Assembly: GCA_944321945.1 (NCBI GenBank)
Contig: CALUNE010000002.1
Location: 62,001 to 126,000 of the forward strand
Direction: 5' to 3'
Length of the DNA: 64,000 nt
DNA from: an uncultured Alistipes sp.
GTDB lineage: Bacteria > Bacteroidota > Bacteroidia > Bacteroidales > Rikenellaceae
Part shown: in pieces, positions 51,070 through 61,146 of the stretch
Position numbering within the stretch: the stretch's first letter is position 1
Layout of the letters: each line of letters begins with the position of its first letter
Translations under genes and position numbers: made by a program
The notes under the pieces: model-generated
The model's input: the letters and a program-made list of their open reading frames with translations, nothing else
What the model was told of the DNA's origin: nothing
Databases searched by the model: none

Positions 51070-52344
51070 CTACTTGGTCTCCTCGCACTGAACCTTGATG
51101 TTCAGGTAGACGGGTTTGCCGAAGAGATCCTCGGCCAGCGTCTGGTCGATACGGCCGTCGACGAAGGTATCCTTGTCATCGTAGAGCTGCGAGATCTGCA
51201 TCAGACCGTAGTAGTAGACGGGATTCTCCTCCGTACCGCGCTTCGAACGGCAGATGATGTAGTCACCGGCGCGGAAATTCTCCTCGAGAGCGCCCGTAGC
51301 CGTGGGGCCGGCGTTGGTCCAGCGGCGCAGATAGGTCTGGAGCGTGAGGCTCGTGGGTTCGTCAACCACGCCGAGGGTGCTGTTGTCCAGGTCGCGCTGC
51401 AGGGCGCCCAGCTGCCAGAAGGCACGCATCTTGTCGGCCGTGGTCGAGGCCTTGGAGTCGATGCTGATGAAGAGTTTGTCGATGTAGGTGTAGAGTTCGG
51501 CATTGTAGTCTTCTCCGATCCACGAACCGGCAACGCGGTAGAACTGGAAGTTAATGTCGATGTTGGCATCCTTGATACCGTGGCCGTTCACCTCGTAGAT
51601 GTCGCACTGACGGCCCGTCGTGCCGCCGCCCAGCGATGAAGCCTTCAGCGACGAGAACATGTAACCGCGCTGGCTGCCGATGTAGGCGTTGTTCTTCGTG
51701 TTCTGGAGCACGTTGAGGAAGCACATGCTGCCGTTCAGACCATCCACCGAGCGGAGTTCCGACAGCGAGAGGATATGCTTCACCTCGCCGTTGATCTTCA
51801 CGCCGTGCATCGAGAAGAACGACTTGGTGTCCGAACCGGCACCGGTGCCCTCTTCGGGATAGGTCTCGGGGTCGTTGTCATGCGTGGCTACCTTGTAGTC
51901 GGCATAGAGGGCGGCCGTTTCGTTCATCCAGACCGTGCCCTTCGAATCGCCCGTCACGCCGTCGCTGACGGGATAGTAGGCCGTGTAGCTCTGCGAGCCG
52001 GCATAGAGGGTGACTTCGATGGCGGTGATCTCCTTCGAGTCGGGGAAGAAGAGGACGTCGATCGTGTTGCCGTCGAGCTGGAAGGTCTGCGGGTCACCGG
52101 CGGGGGTGTAGGCGCCTTCGGCACCCTTGACACCGGTCATCACGCAGCTGGTCAGCGTGTTTTGGGTCTCGACCGTGGCCTTGAAGGAGATGGGTTCGCC
52201 ATAGGCGAGCGACGAGGGCAGCGCATCGGAGAGGGTGATGGTGGCATCGAACGTCGAAGGTTCACCTTCGTTGTTGTCATCCTTGCACGATGTGGCAGTG
52301 AAGGCAAGCAGCAATGAGGCTGCGAACATTGCAAATTTTTTCAT
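51070..52344 (-). CDS. Surface lipoprotein of unknown function, likely glycan-binding
   Basis: A 424-residue lipoprotein (lipobox ATSC, Cys20) with KDDNNEGEPS after it, a strong surface-export signal. Residues about 30-130 look like a beta-sandwich domain (DATITLSDALPSSLAYGEPISF). The rest has mixed strands and a conserved-looking HGVKINGEVKHILSLSE and a helical middle. No catalytic motif is visible. Following two EEP enzymes and preceding GH89 genes, it occupies the place of a SusE/F-like surface glycan-binding protein. Confidence 0.7.
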   Translation of the reverse strand: MKKFAMFAASLLLAFTATSCKDDNNEGEPSTFDATITLSDALPSSLAYGEPISFKATVETQNTLTSCVMTGVKGAEGAYTPAGDPQTFQLDGNTIDVLFFPDSKEITAIEVTLYAGSQSYTAYYPVSDGVTGDSKGTVWMNETAALYADYKVATHDNDPETYPEEGTGAGSDTKSFFSMHGVKINGEVKHILSLSELRSVDGLNGSMCFLNVLQNTKNNAYIGSQRGYMFSSLKASSLGGGTTGRQCDIYEVNGHGIKDANIDINFQFYRVAGSWIGEDYNAELYTYIDKLFISIDSKASTTADKMRAFWQLGALQRDLDNSTLGVVDEPTSLTLQTYLRRWTNAGPTATGALEENFRAGDYIICRSKRGTEENPVYYYGLMQISQLYDDKDTFVDGRIDQTLAEDLFGKPVYLNIKVQCEETK

Positions 52345-52423
52345 CTTTTTTAATTTTTAAGGTGAGTTGGGTTTTTTGTATTTTTTGTTGGTTTGCAGAT
52401 TACATGGGCAGGTGTCGGTCTGC

Positions 52424-53209
52424 TCATTTTCCGAGAGTGACCTCCGAGATCACGGGCCGATGGTCCGAGAGGGCGGAGTCGGTGCAGGTGATGGTCCGTT
52501 TCAGTTCGAGGGGCCGGGGGCCGCGGTAGAAGATGTGGTCGATCTTGATCGTGGGTTCGTCGGTCGAATAGGTCGGCTCCGTGTTGGTCAGGGGCATCCA
52601 GCCTCCGGTTGTCAGGCGCTCGATTTCGGGGCTTTCGGGTGCGGCGTTCATGTCGCCGGCCAGGAAGGTCGGGTAGGGTGCCCGGGCGAAGTAGGCGTTG
52701 ATGAATCCGGCCTGCTCGTAACGGGCGGCCGAAGAGGTGACCTCGAGGTGGGTGCAGGCGAAGGTGACCGTGCCGCGGTCGGGCATCTCGACGTCGACGA
52801 CCAGCATCACGCGCTGTTCGGCGCGTCCGTCGTGGGGCAGCAGCACGCGTTCGGCGCGGATGATCGGATACTTGCTCAGGATGCCGATTCCGTAGTATCC
52901 GCCCATGTAGTCGAGGGCCTTTCCATAGGCGGTGAACATGCCGGTGATCTGGCCCAGTTCGTTGACGAATCGGACGTGGTGCTGTTTCGGGGCGCGGGTG
53001 CGCACGGTGTTCCAGTCGCACTCCTGGAGGGCCACCAGGTCGGGATCCTTCTGGGCGATGTACTCGCCGATCTGCTGCATCGAGGCCAGTTCTCCGAAGC
53101 GGAGGTTGTAGCTCATGATGCGCAGGTCGCACTCCTGGGCCGACAGCACGCCGTGGAACAGCACCGCGCCGACCAGCGCAAGGAGGGTTTTCATCAGTTT
53201 TGATTTCAT
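52424..53209 (-). CDS. Exported endonuclease/exonuclease/phosphatase-family hydrolase (second)
   Basis: A 261-residue EEP-fold enzyme with a cleavable signal (..VLSAQ). Motifs: RIMSYNLRFGE, LVALQECDW with metal-binding Glu, FACTHLEV, FLAGDMNAAPES, and ALSDHRPVISE with catalytic His. EEP proteins include nucleases, sphingomyelinases and other phosphodiesterases. With no DNA-binding extension and a glycan locus around it, the substrate may be a phosphodiester of a glycan or lipid. It begins 14 bp before the unknown lipoprotein gene's end. Confidence 0.85.
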   Translation of the reverse strand: MKSKLMKTLLALVGAVLFHGVLSAQECDLRIMSYNLRFGELASMQQIGEYIAQKDPDLVALQECDWNTVRTRAPKQHHVRFVNELGQITGMFTAYGKALDYMGGYYGIGILSKYPIIRAERVLLPHDGRAEQRVMLVVDVEMPDRGTVTFACTHLEVTSSAARYEQAGFINAYFARAPYPTFLAGDMNAAPESPEIERLTTGGWMPLTNTEPTYSTDEPTIKIDHIFYRGPRPLELKRTITCTDSALSDHRPVISEVTLGK

Positions 53210-53222
53210 GCCGTATATCGGG

Positions 53223-54023
53223 TTAGAGTTTTTCGATCGTAAGACTGTAATAGGGCAGAGCGGCTTCCGTGCGGGCCTCGAGGCTGCGGCAGACGAAGCC
53301 CACGGGTGTGAGGACGAACAGATCGTAGGTCGTCGACGAACTGCCGGCGAAGACGATGCGGTAGTTCTTCAGGTTCCAGCGGAGCCACTCTTCGACGTCG
53401 GCCTTCACCGCATTGGCGATCGATCCGACGACGATGCCCGAGGTCTGCAGCACGCTGCTGCGCCGGGCGACGAGGGTTTCAAAGGCCGCCCGATCCTCGA
53501 AGCGCGAGGTGTAGACGGTCGTTGTGACGGGCTGGGCGAGCGGAGCCGAGAAGGTGCAGCCCGACGTGCGGAGCGAACCCTCCCAGACGGCATCGAACGC
53601 CTCGACCAGCTGCCGCGTGACGATACCCGTGCCCTTCACCGCATCGGACGTGGCCTCGGTTTGTGCGAAGAGCGAGTAGCTGCGCGTGGCCAGGCCGATC
53701 TCGACCTGCGGCAGGGGTTCGCCCAGGTGGAAGTCCGAACGCTCGAAGAGGTAGAGCGTCTGCACGGGGCTGGCATTGTTGATGAAGGCGGTCAGTGCCG
53801 TGGGCTCCTGCGTGGCGAAGAGACTCTGATCGGAGAGGGTCGTGAAGCAGGTGATGCGCAGCAGATTGGCCGAATTGACCGCTTCGGGCGGTTCCGGAGC
53901 GATGTATTCGGTTTTCGTTTCGTCGGGCGTGGGATCCGTCCCTTCGTCGGACGACGACTCGGAGCAGGCGGCTGCAAGGGCGGCCGTTCCGAACAACCAG
54001 AGCAGCAAGCGGTTCGTTTTCAT
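53223..54023 (-). CDS. Unknown acidic surface lipoprotein between two EEP genes
   Basis: A 266-residue lipoprotein (lipobox LAAAC) followed by SESSSDEGTD, predicting surface location. After a Pro/Thr/Glu-rich linker it has a compact alpha/beta domain with no family I recognise; it contains the DVEEWLRWNLKNYRIVFAG segment. The start at 54023 leaves 4 bp after the upstream EEP stop; one six codons earlier would overlap it by 14 bp. Its fixed place between two phosphodiesterases suggests a partner or specificity role. Confidence 0.7.
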   Translation of the reverse strand: MKTNRLLLWLFGTAALAAACSESSSDEGTDPTPDETKTEYIAPEPPEAVNSANLLRITCFTTLSDQSLFATQEPTALTAFINNASPVQTLYLFERSDFHLGEPLPQVEIGLATRSYSLFAQTEATSDAVKGTGIVTRQLVEAFDAVWEGSLRTSGCTFSAPLAQPVTTTVYTSRFEDRAAFETLVARRSSVLQTSGIVVGSIANAVKADVEEWLRWNLKNYRIVFAGSSSTTYDLFVLTPVGFVCRSLEARTEAALPYYSLTIEKL

Positions 54024-54027
54024 GGCT

Positions 54028-54810
54028 TTATTCGGCTTCATAGGTCAAATCGGCGATCAGGGCGCAGTGGTCCGAGAGCGAGGGCTGGGCGTCGACCTTG
54101 AAGGTCTGGCAGGTCCAGTGTTTGGGGAATCCCATGATGTAGTCCAGCCGTCGGTTGGGACCGCTCGAGGGGATGGTGAAGTCGGTCATGCCGCCGAGAT
54201 TCTGCCAGTTGATGCGGGCGTAGGAGATCGTGTTGCTGTCGGGCGTGGCGTTGAAGTCTCCGGCCAGGATGGTCGGAGTCTCGGTGTCGGCGAGCAGCTC
54301 CTTGTTGTAGTCGGCGAGGTTCTTCACGCGCATGTCCTCCGACTCGACGGCCAGATGGACCGATCCCACGCGGACCGTCCCACCGCCCGGCAACTGGATG
54401 CAGACCCAGCCGCAGGCCCGGGGTTCGTTGGCACCCGTGGGCGAGGAGATCACCCGTCCGGCCTTGAAATAGGGGTACTTGCTCAGCACGGCCACACCGA
54501 AGCCGCCGCCCTGATAGGTGAACGACTTGGCGTAGTAGGGGAACATGCCCAGTCCGGCGGCGATTTCGGTCAGCAGGTCCTTGTTTCCGTTGCGCGAGGT
54601 GAAGTTGTCCATCTCCTGGAGCAGCACCACGTCGGGATTGTACTGGCGGATGAAATCCACGTAGGGCTGAGCCTTGTAGGAGGCATAGGAACCGCCCTCC
54701 TTCATGTTGAGCGACAGCACGCGGAGCGACAGCGTCTGCTGGGCGGCAACTCCCTGGGGAATTGCCGCGCCCAGCAGCATGACTGTAAGGATGCAGAGGA
54801 TTCGTTTCAT
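54028..54810 (-). CDS. Exported endonuclease/exonuclease/phosphatase-family hydrolase (first)
   Basis: A 260-residue EEP-fold protein with a cleavable signal (..GVAAQ). Motifs are RVLSLNMKEGG, VVLLQEMDN, GSVHLAVE, ILAGDFNATPDS and SLSDHCALIAD. It lies 22 bp downstream of susD and 4 bp upstream of the unknown lipoprotein gene. It is only moderately like the second EEP protein of this locus in the parts outside the motifs, so the two may have different substrates. Confidence 0.85.
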   Translation of the reverse strand: MKRILCILTVMLLGAAIPQGVAAQQTLSLRVLSLNMKEGGSYASYKAQPYVDFIRQYNPDVVLLQEMDNFTSRNGNKDLLTEIAAGLGMFPYYAKSFTYQGGGFGVAVLSKYPYFKAGRVISSPTGANEPRACGWVCIQLPGGGTVRVGSVHLAVESEDMRVKNLADYNKELLADTETPTILAGDFNATPDSNTISYARINWQNLGGMTDFTIPSSGPNRRLDYIMGFPKHWTCQTFKVDAQPSLSDHCALIADLTYEAE

Positions 54811-54832
54811 GATATGCGGTACGATTGATCGA

Positions 54833-56521
54833 TCAGTTCCATCCCGGGTTGTTCGGGAGCAGGTTGGGGTTGAGCTGCGACTGTTTGAAGGGTACCGAGA
54901 GCAGGTAGTGCTTCGGGTCGACGAACGTACGTCCGGTTTCGATGACGAGATACTCTTCGCCGTCGACGTTCTTCCACGTCAGGTCGTTGAGGTTGGACGA
55001 CAGCCGCGACTGGTCGAGCCAGCTGCGCTTGACGCCGAGCAGATCCTCGCCCAGACGGGCCCCCTCCTTCCAGCGGATGAGGTCGAAGTAGCGGTGACCC
55101 TCGAAGAAGAGTTCGACGCGGCGTTCGCGGTGGATTTCGGTGCGCAGATCCGAGCCCTGGGGCAGCTTGTCCAGTTCGAGGTGAACCATGCCGACGCGGT
55201 CACGCAGCTTGTTGATCGTGCGGTCGAGGTCGTCCTGGGTGACGCTGCCGAGCTGCTCCTTGGCCTCGATGTAGTTGAGCAGCACCTCGGCATAGCGGAG
55301 AATGATGATGTCGTTGTCGTCGTGGCTGACGCTGCTGACCGTGCTCGGCTCGACATACTTGGTGAGGTAGTATCCCGAGTAGGTCATGCAGCCCGAGCGC
55401 ATGTTGACCAGCAGCGGATAGGTGAACAGCTTGGGGTTGTCGTTGTTGATGTCGCCGCCGACACCGCCTTCCCAGGCCGAGCCGGGCTGGAGGATCGACT
55501 GCGTCATGCGCGGATCGCGGTGTTCGAAGACCTCTTCGTAGGTCGACACCGACGACGGATCCCAGATCTCGCCCTCGTCGGTCAGGTAGGATTCGATGGT
55601 CGACTTGGTCGGCACGAAGCGCGAGTAGTCGTTCGGCACCCAGATTTCGCGCGAGAGGTTGTGCGACGTGCGGGCATCCTCGCCCAGGCTGTAGTTGTAG
55701 ACGAAGGCCAGCAGCGTTTCGTGGTTGTTGGCGTTGCGCGAGGCGCGGCCCGTGTAGTTGAACAGGTTCTTGTAGTCGACGTCGGGGTTTCCGGTCGTGT
55801 AGAGGGTGTAGTAGGTCGAGGCCATGGCGCGTTCGGCGGCATCGACGGCATCGGCCCAGCGTTCGTTGTAGAGATAGATGCGCGAGAGCAGGGCCAGGGC
55901 GGCCGTCTGCGAGACGCGGCCGAATTCGTCGCTTCCGGCCTCGATGTACTCGGGCAGGGCGCGGTAGTGATCCTCGAGATCCTTGGTGATGGCGTCGATG
56001 ATGTCGGAGCGCTTGTCGCGTCCGCGGTAGACGTCGGGCGAATCGACGCTCAGCACGTCGGTGATGTAGGGCACGTCGCCGAAGTAGCTGGTCAGCATCC
56101 AGTAGTTGTAGGCGCGGTAGAAGTAGGCCTCGGCGGCGAAACGCTCCTTGACCTCGTCGCTGACGTCGACGGCGCGCTGGTAGTTGTGCAGGAAGTAGTT
56201 CGTGCGGCCGATGTAGGTGTACGACTCCTCCCAGATGGTGTTGATCTGGCTGATGTCGGTGGCGTAGTTGCCGCCGCCGATGGTTCGGAAGGCGGTGGTT
56301 ACGGCCCAGGGGGCGCTGTCGGCCATGGCTTCGGTCATGTTGAGCCAGTATTTGCCGCGCAGCGAGGCGGTGAAGGTGTTGGCGACGCTCTTGACGTGAT
56401 CCTCCGTCTGCCAGAAGTTCTCGTCGGAGATCTGGTCGAGGGGATACCGGTCGAGGAAGGCGTCGTTGCACGAGATCGTCAGCGAGGCGGCCAACAGAAG
56501 TGCATATGCTGTTTTTTTCAT
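54833..56521 (-). CDS. SusD-like outer-membrane lipoprotein
   Basis: A 562-residue RagB/SusD-family lipoprotein (lipobox LTISC, Cys18) that captures ligand as the lid of the SusC transporter. Family features are DAFLDRYPLDQISDENFW at the start, the TPR-like helices (FAAEAYFYRAYNYWMLTSYF), and EIHRERRVELFFEGHRYFDLIRWK near the C-terminus. It starts 46 bp after susC. Confidence 0.95.
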   Translation of the reverse strand: MKKTAYALLLAASLTISCNDAFLDRYPLDQISDENFWQTEDHVKSVANTFTASLRGKYWLNMTEAMADSAPWAVTTAFRTIGGGNYATDISQINTIWEESYTYIGRTNYFLHNYQRAVDVSDEVKERFAAEAYFYRAYNYWMLTSYFGDVPYITDVLSVDSPDVYRGRDKRSDIIDAITKDLEDHYRALPEYIEAGSDEFGRVSQTAALALLSRIYLYNERWADAVDAAERAMASTYYTLYTTGNPDVDYKNLFNYTGRASRNANNHETLLAFVYNYSLGEDARTSHNLSREIWVPNDYSRFVPTKSTIESYLTDEGEIWDPSSVSTYEEVFEHRDPRMTQSILQPGSAWEGGVGGDINNDNPKLFTYPLLVNMRSGCMTYSGYYLTKYVEPSTVSSVSHDDNDIIILRYAEVLLNYIEAKEQLGSVTQDDLDRTINKLRDRVGMVHLELDKLPQGSDLRTEIHRERRVELFFEGHRYFDLIRWKEGARLGEDLLGVKRSWLDQSRLSSNLNDLTWKNVDGEEYLVIETGRTFVDPKHYLLSVPFKQSQLNPNLLPNNPGWN

Positions 56522-56567
56522 GATTCGTAGGGTATTGTGGTGGATGAATCCGTGCGACGGCCGGGGG

Positions 56568-59500
56568 CTATTTGAACGAGAGGTTCAGACCGAAGACGAA
56601 GGTCTTGACCTGCGGGTAGTAACCGCCGCTCGAAACCGGGGTCTCGGGGTCGTAGGCGTAGAAGAAGTCGCTGCGCGTGAAGAGGTTGTCGATCGAGACA
56701 TAGAATCGGCAGTTGGTGATGTGGGCCTTCGAGGTCCACTTCTTGGGCAGCGTGTATCCGAACTGGATGTTCTTCAGACGCAGGTAGGAGGCATCCTCGA
56801 GCCAGAAGGTCGAGAAGGTGCTCTGGTTGAAGCTCGTGTTGTAGGTCAGACGCGGATAGGAGGCATTCGGGTCGGGGTTTTCGGTGATGTGGTAACGGCC
56901 CAGGTGTATCTTCTGCGGATATCCGGCCATGTCCTGGAAGGCGTGGCGGGCGCTGCCGGTCAGGTAGCCGTCGCACTTGCCCACGCCCTGCAGCAGGAAG
57001 CTGAAGTCGATGCCCTTCCAGGCGAGGTTTCCACGGAAACTGTAGGTGTAGCGCGGGATGTTGCTGCCGATGACCACGCGGTCGTACTCGGGCGAGATGC
57101 GTCCGTCGGGCACGCCGTCCGGGCCGCTGATGTCCATGTACTTGATATCGCCCGGTTCGTAGTCGTAACCCAGCACGGTGGGGATGTTCGGGAGTTCGTA
57201 CTTCTTGGTGGTCTCGTCGTAGAGGTCGAAATCCTCGGGGGTCATCAGACCCGTAGCGATGTAGCCGTAGAAGGCGTCGATCGGGTCACCCTCGCGGCGG
57301 ATCTGATAGCCGCTCAGGTCGGCGGTCGTGTCGCCCAGCGAGGTGATCTTGTTCTTGACGTCCGAGAGGTTGAAGCCCACGCCGTAGGAGAATTCGCCGA
57401 TACGGTCCTGCCAGTTGATGTCGAGTTCCCAGCCGCGGTTGTTCACCGAACCGAGGTTCTCTTCGGGCCAGTCGGAGCCGATCTGGGCGGGATAGGTTCG
57501 TTTGAGCAGCGTGCGGTCGGTGTTCTTGTCATACCAGTCGAAGGTCATGCTCAGACGGTTGGAGAAGAGGGCCACGTCGATACCGAAGTCGAGCATCTTG
57601 ATCTTCTCCCACGTCAGACTGGGGTTGGCGAGGATGCTCTGGATGTAACCCGTGGTGGCGTTTCCGCCGATGAGCGAGATGCCCGACGAGTAGGTCTCCA
57701 GCACACCGAGATAGGGGTAGTTCGACGAACCGACGTACTGGTTTCCGAGCATGCCGTACGAGGCGCGGATCTTGATGTTGTCGACGATCTTGCGGGTCGG
57801 GGCCATGAACGACTCCTCGGAGAGGCGCCATCCGGCCGAGAACGACGGGAACCAGCCGCCGCGGTTGTTCTTGTGGAAGCGCGACGAGAGGTCGTAGCGG
57901 AGGTTGACCTCCAGCAGGTAACGCTCGTCGAAGTTGTAGCTCACGCGGCCGAAGCCCGAACGCAGGGCCCACTGCGTGGCCAGGGCGTCGTTGCTCATCG
58001 TCGAGGCGTCGCCCAGGTTGAGCGTCGGATCCTTTTCGGTCGAGAGGTTGTTGCGCGAGGCTTCGAAGTCCCGCTCGACGAAGACCTCCTGCTCCATGCC
58101 GACCACGCCGCTGATCTGATGGCGGTTGATTGCAAAGTCGAAGTCGGTCTGCAGGATCAGGGTCTGCTGCGTGCGTTTGTAGTCCTTGTTCGAGAGCGAG
58201 TTGGGCGAGTTGTAGAGCACCGTGGCGCCCGAATCGGGGTTGACGAAGGTGATGGTCTTCTTGAGGGTCTGCTGCAGGGCGTTGTAGGAGGAGTAGTTGT
58301 AGGTGGCGCTGACGTTCCAGCCCTTCATGAGGTTGACCTTGAGGGTTTCGAGCAGCGAGACCTCCTCGACGTCGGTCGAGGTGCGGCCGCCGTCGGTCAG
58401 CACGGCTACGGGGTTGGTGTTTCCGCCGCCGTAGGCCCACGATCCGTCGGTGTAGTAGACCGGGACGTTGGGGGCGATACGCATGGCGTTGTAGATGGCG
58501 CCGCCACCGCTCGAGAGCGACGAGAGCGGCGAGGTGATCTTTCGCAGCGTGTATCCGATGTTTGACGTGAGGGTGACGATCTTGGCGATCTTCGTGTCCA
58601 TCTTGTAGCGGATGTTGTGACGCTGCTCGCCGGTGGAGTTTCCGACGGTCAGACCGTCCTGATCGAAGTAGCGGTAGCTGAGGCGGTAGCCCGAGTCGCC
58701 GAACGCGCCGACGACCGAAGCGCCGTAGCTCTGCTGCATGGCGTGGCCTTTGATGACCTGATCGATCCAGTTCGTGTCGGCATAGAGGTTGGGCATCGTG
58801 CCGTTGAGCACGGCATCGAACTGTTCCGTATTCCAGGCCGTCGAGACGCCGATGTTCGTACGGGCCTCGTTGTCGAGGGTCATGAATTCGATGGCGTTGC
58901 ACATTTCCGGCAGACGCGTCGGGGTCTGGACACCCATGTAGGCATCGAAGGTGATCTGCGGATCGGTGTTTCCGTTGAGTTTGCGGGTGGTGACCAGGAT
59001 CACGCCGTTGGCGGCGCGGGCGCCGTAGATCGAGGCCGAGGCGGCATCCTTGAGGACCGAGACGCTCTCGATGTCGTCGGGGTTGATGGCCGAGATGTCG
59101 CCCTCGACGCCGTCGACGAGGATCAGCGGGTCGGAGTTGCCGATCGTACCGATACCGCGCACGCGGATCGTGGTCGACGAGTTACCGGGCTGTGCCGTGG
59201 AGTTGATCACCGTCACGCCGGGCAGCAGACCCTGCAGACCGCTCGAGAAGGTGGCCATCGGGCGCGAGGCGATGTCTTCGCTCGAGATGGCGGCGACCGA
59301 ACCCGTGAGGTTGACCTTCTTCTGGACGCCGTAGCCGACCACGACGACATCCTCGATCAGTTGGTTGTCGTTCTGGAGGACGATGCTCAGATCGGTCTGC
59401 GAACCGAGCAGCACCTCCTGGCGGTCGTAGCCCAGGAAGGAGAACTGCAGCGTCTGACCGGGCTGGGCCTCGATCGTGAAATCGCCGTCGATGCCCGTCA

Positions 59501-59978
59501 CCACGCCGCGGTTCGTCCCCTTGACGATGACGCTGGCGCCGATGATGGCTTCGCCCGAGGTGGATTTCACCACGCCCGAGACGAATCCCGGAGCCGGGGC
59601 CTTTTTCGAATCGGCCGGGTCGTTACTCGCCGGCTGGGGTTTGAGGACGATGCGCTTGCCGGCGATCGTGGCCGTGAGGCGTTGCGGGGCCAGAACGCGG
59701 TTGACCAGGGCCAGGACCTCTTCGTTCGAGGCTTTGACGCTCACTTCGCGCTGCAGATCGATTTCGTCGTTGTTGTAGGCGAAGGTGTATCCGCTGAGTT
59801 GTTCGACCCGTTCGATGAATTCGCGGACGGAGTGGCCTTTGCCCTCCATGTCGAGCGAGATGGTTTTGTTCTGGGCGGCCGCCGGGAGCAGGGCGCACAG
59901 AGCCAACACAAGGGAGAGGATGGACTTCCGAAGGGGTGTGAACCTTCCGAAGCACTTCAGGTGTCGGATTTTTTCCAT
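56568..59978 (-). CDS. SusC-like TonB-dependent transporter with STN domain
   Basis: A 1136-residue outer-membrane transporter. The start at 59978 gives MEKIRHLKCFGRF and a signal helix ending LLPAAAQ. An STN domain (about 42-112), the carboxypeptidase-regulatory-like domain (about 130-215), the SusC segment VVVVGYG, a plug (about 230-345) and a beta-barrel ending in FGLNLSFK follow. STN domains contact FecR-type anti-sigma proteins, and the gene directly follows fecR and an ECF sigma gene, so it probably also signals its occupancy to them. It forms a pair with the SusD-like protein. Confidence 0.95.
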   Translation of the reverse strand: MEKIRHLKCFGRFTPLRKSILSLVLALCALLPAAAQNKTISLDMEGKGHSVREFIERVEQLSGYTFAYNNDEIDLQREVSVKASNEEVLALVNRVLAPQRLTATIAGKRIVLKPQPASNDPADSKKAPAPGFVSGVVKSTSGEAIIGASVIVKGTNRGVVTGIDGDFTIEAQPGQTLQFSFLGYDRQEVLLGSQTDLSIVLQNDNQLIEDVVVVGYGVQKKVNLTGSVAAISSEDIASRPMATFSSGLQGLLPGVTVINSTAQPGNSSTTIRVRGIGTIGNSDPLILVDGVEGDISAINPDDIESVSVLKDAASASIYGARAANGVILVTTRKLNGNTDPQITFDAYMGVQTPTRLPEMCNAIEFMTLDNEARTNIGVSTAWNTEQFDAVLNGTMPNLYADTNWIDQVIKGHAMQQSYGASVVGAFGDSGYRLSYRYFDQDGLTVGNSTGEQRHNIRYKMDTKIAKIVTLTSNIGYTLRKITSPLSSLSSGGGAIYNAMRIAPNVPVYYTDGSWAYGGGNTNPVAVLTDGGRTSTDVEEVSLLETLKVNLMKGWNVSATYNYSSYNALQQTLKKTITFVNPDSGATVLYNSPNSLSNKDYKRTQQTLILQTDFDFAINRHQISGVVGMEQEVFVERDFEASRNNLSTEKDPTLNLGDASTMSNDALATQWALRSGFGRVSYNFDERYLLEVNLRYDLSSRFHKNNRGGWFPSFSAGWRLSEESFMAPTRKIVDNIKIRASYGMLGNQYVGSSNYPYLGVLETYSSGISLIGGNATTGYIQSILANPSLTWEKIKMLDFGIDVALFSNRLSMTFDWYDKNTDRTLLKRTYPAQIGSDWPEENLGSVNNRGWELDINWQDRIGEFSYGVGFNLSDVKNKITSLGDTTADLSGYQIRREGDPIDAFYGYIATGLMTPEDFDLYDETTKKYELPNIPTVLGYDYEPGDIKYMDISGPDGVPDGRISPEYDRVVIGSNIPRYTYSFRGNLAWKGIDFSFLLQGVGKCDGYLTGSARHAFQDMAGYPQKIHLGRYHITENPDPNASYPRLTYNTSFNQSTFSTFWLEDASYLRLKNIQFGYTLPKKWTSKAHITNCRFYVSIDNLFTRSDFFYAYDPETPVSSGGYYPQVKTFVFGLNLSFK

Positions 59979-60037
59979 GTTTGAAATTTTAAGTTTTGTG
60001 GTTTTGTAGCACGAGTGGAGGTCGACCGACCGGGACA

Positions 60038-61030
60038 TCATCGATAGATGCGGATGAAGTGTTCGTTGATTCGCCGGTATCGCAGATTGGCGAGTGTGGT
60101 GGTCAGATCGAGTGTATTTTCGAGTTTTTCGGGTTGCAGCGTGAAGGAGAGGCCGATCGAGGTGTCGATTTCGGGATCGACCTGGAAGCGGACGTTGTAG
60201 CGGTGTTCGAGATTGGTCAGGATGTCGGCCAGCGGGGTATTTTCGAAGACGATCGAGTCGCGGCGCCAGTTGCAGTAGTTGCTGGCGGTGACGGGCTTGA
60301 CGGTGAACTGCTGCGAGCGGGCGTCGTAGACGCAGCTCTCGTTGGGGACCAGGCGCAGGGGGCTTTTCAGCTGCTTGCTGACGATCTCCACGCTGCCGTT
60401 GAGCAGTGTGACTTCGCTCGTGCCGAAGGCCTCGACGTTGCAGGCGTTGAAGCGCGTTCCGAGGACCTTGACCTGCATGGAGCCCAGTTCGACGACGAAG
60501 GGACGCAGCGAATCCTTTCTTACGTCGAAGAAGGCTTCTCCGTCGAGGCGGACATAGCGGCGTTCCGAGCGGTCGAAATTCTCGGCAAAGGTGAGCCGTG
60601 ATCCGGCATTAAGCCAGACGACGGTGTTGTCGGGCAGGGTGAAGCGCCCCTTGCTGTTGTCGGCGGTGACGAAGGTGGTGGTCGAGTGGCGGGCGATCTG
60701 ATCGCGGACGATGAGGAGGTTGGCCGTCACGATGCCCGCCACGATGACGGCGGCAGCCGCCGTACGCAGCCAGCGCAGCGGGATACGGAGGCCCCGGCGG
60801 CGCTCTTCGATGCCCATTTCGGCATGGAGGCGGCGGAGTTTCCGGGCATAATCCTGACTGGCGGGATCGAGGATCGAAGCGGGGTCGAGGTGGTTCCACT
60901 CCTCTTCGAGGAGCTGCTCCTTGTGCTCGGCGTCGGTCGGATCGAGGCACCAGCGGCGAAACCGTTCGCGGATCTTTTCGGGCATCGGGTGGTGCAGGAA
61001 CAGGTGTATGATCTTTTTGGAGATGTCCAT
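60038..61030 (-). CDS. FecR-family anti-sigma factor
   Basis: A 330-residue inner-membrane protein: cytoplasmic N-terminal part (about 1-90) binding the sigma factor, one membrane helix (AAAAVIVAGIVTANLLIV, about 91-108), a periplasmic FecR domain (about 118-215; GRFTLPDNTVVWLNAGSRL) and a C-terminal DUF4974/STN-like domain (about 255-330). It receives a signal from the SusC STN domain and controls the ECF sigma factor. It lies 116 bp after the sigma gene and 59 bp before susC. Confidence 0.95.
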   Translation of the reverse strand: MDISKKIIHLFLHHPMPEKIRERFRRWCLDPTDAEHKEQLLEEEWNHLDPASILDPASQDYARKLRRLHAEMGIEERRRGLRIPLRWLRTAAAAVIVAGIVTANLLIVRDQIARHSTTTFVTADNSKGRFTLPDNTVVWLNAGSRLTFAENFDRSERRYVRLDGEAFFDVRKDSLRPFVVELGSMQVKVLGTRFNACNVEAFGTSEVTLLNGSVEIVSKQLKSPLRLVPNESCVYDARSQQFTVKPVTASNYCNWRRDSIVFENTPLADILTNLEHRYNVRFQVDPEIDTSIGLSFTLQPEKLENTLDLTTTLANLRYRRINEHFIRIYR

Positions 61031-61146
61031 CTTTCGGGTGTTTTACATCCTAAAGACGGCCAACCCGGGGCATACCCCAGTCTACCTGGACATTTTTTTT
61101 GGAAAAAATTTCGACCGGGCAGGGTGTTTGTGCGCAGATTGATGAT

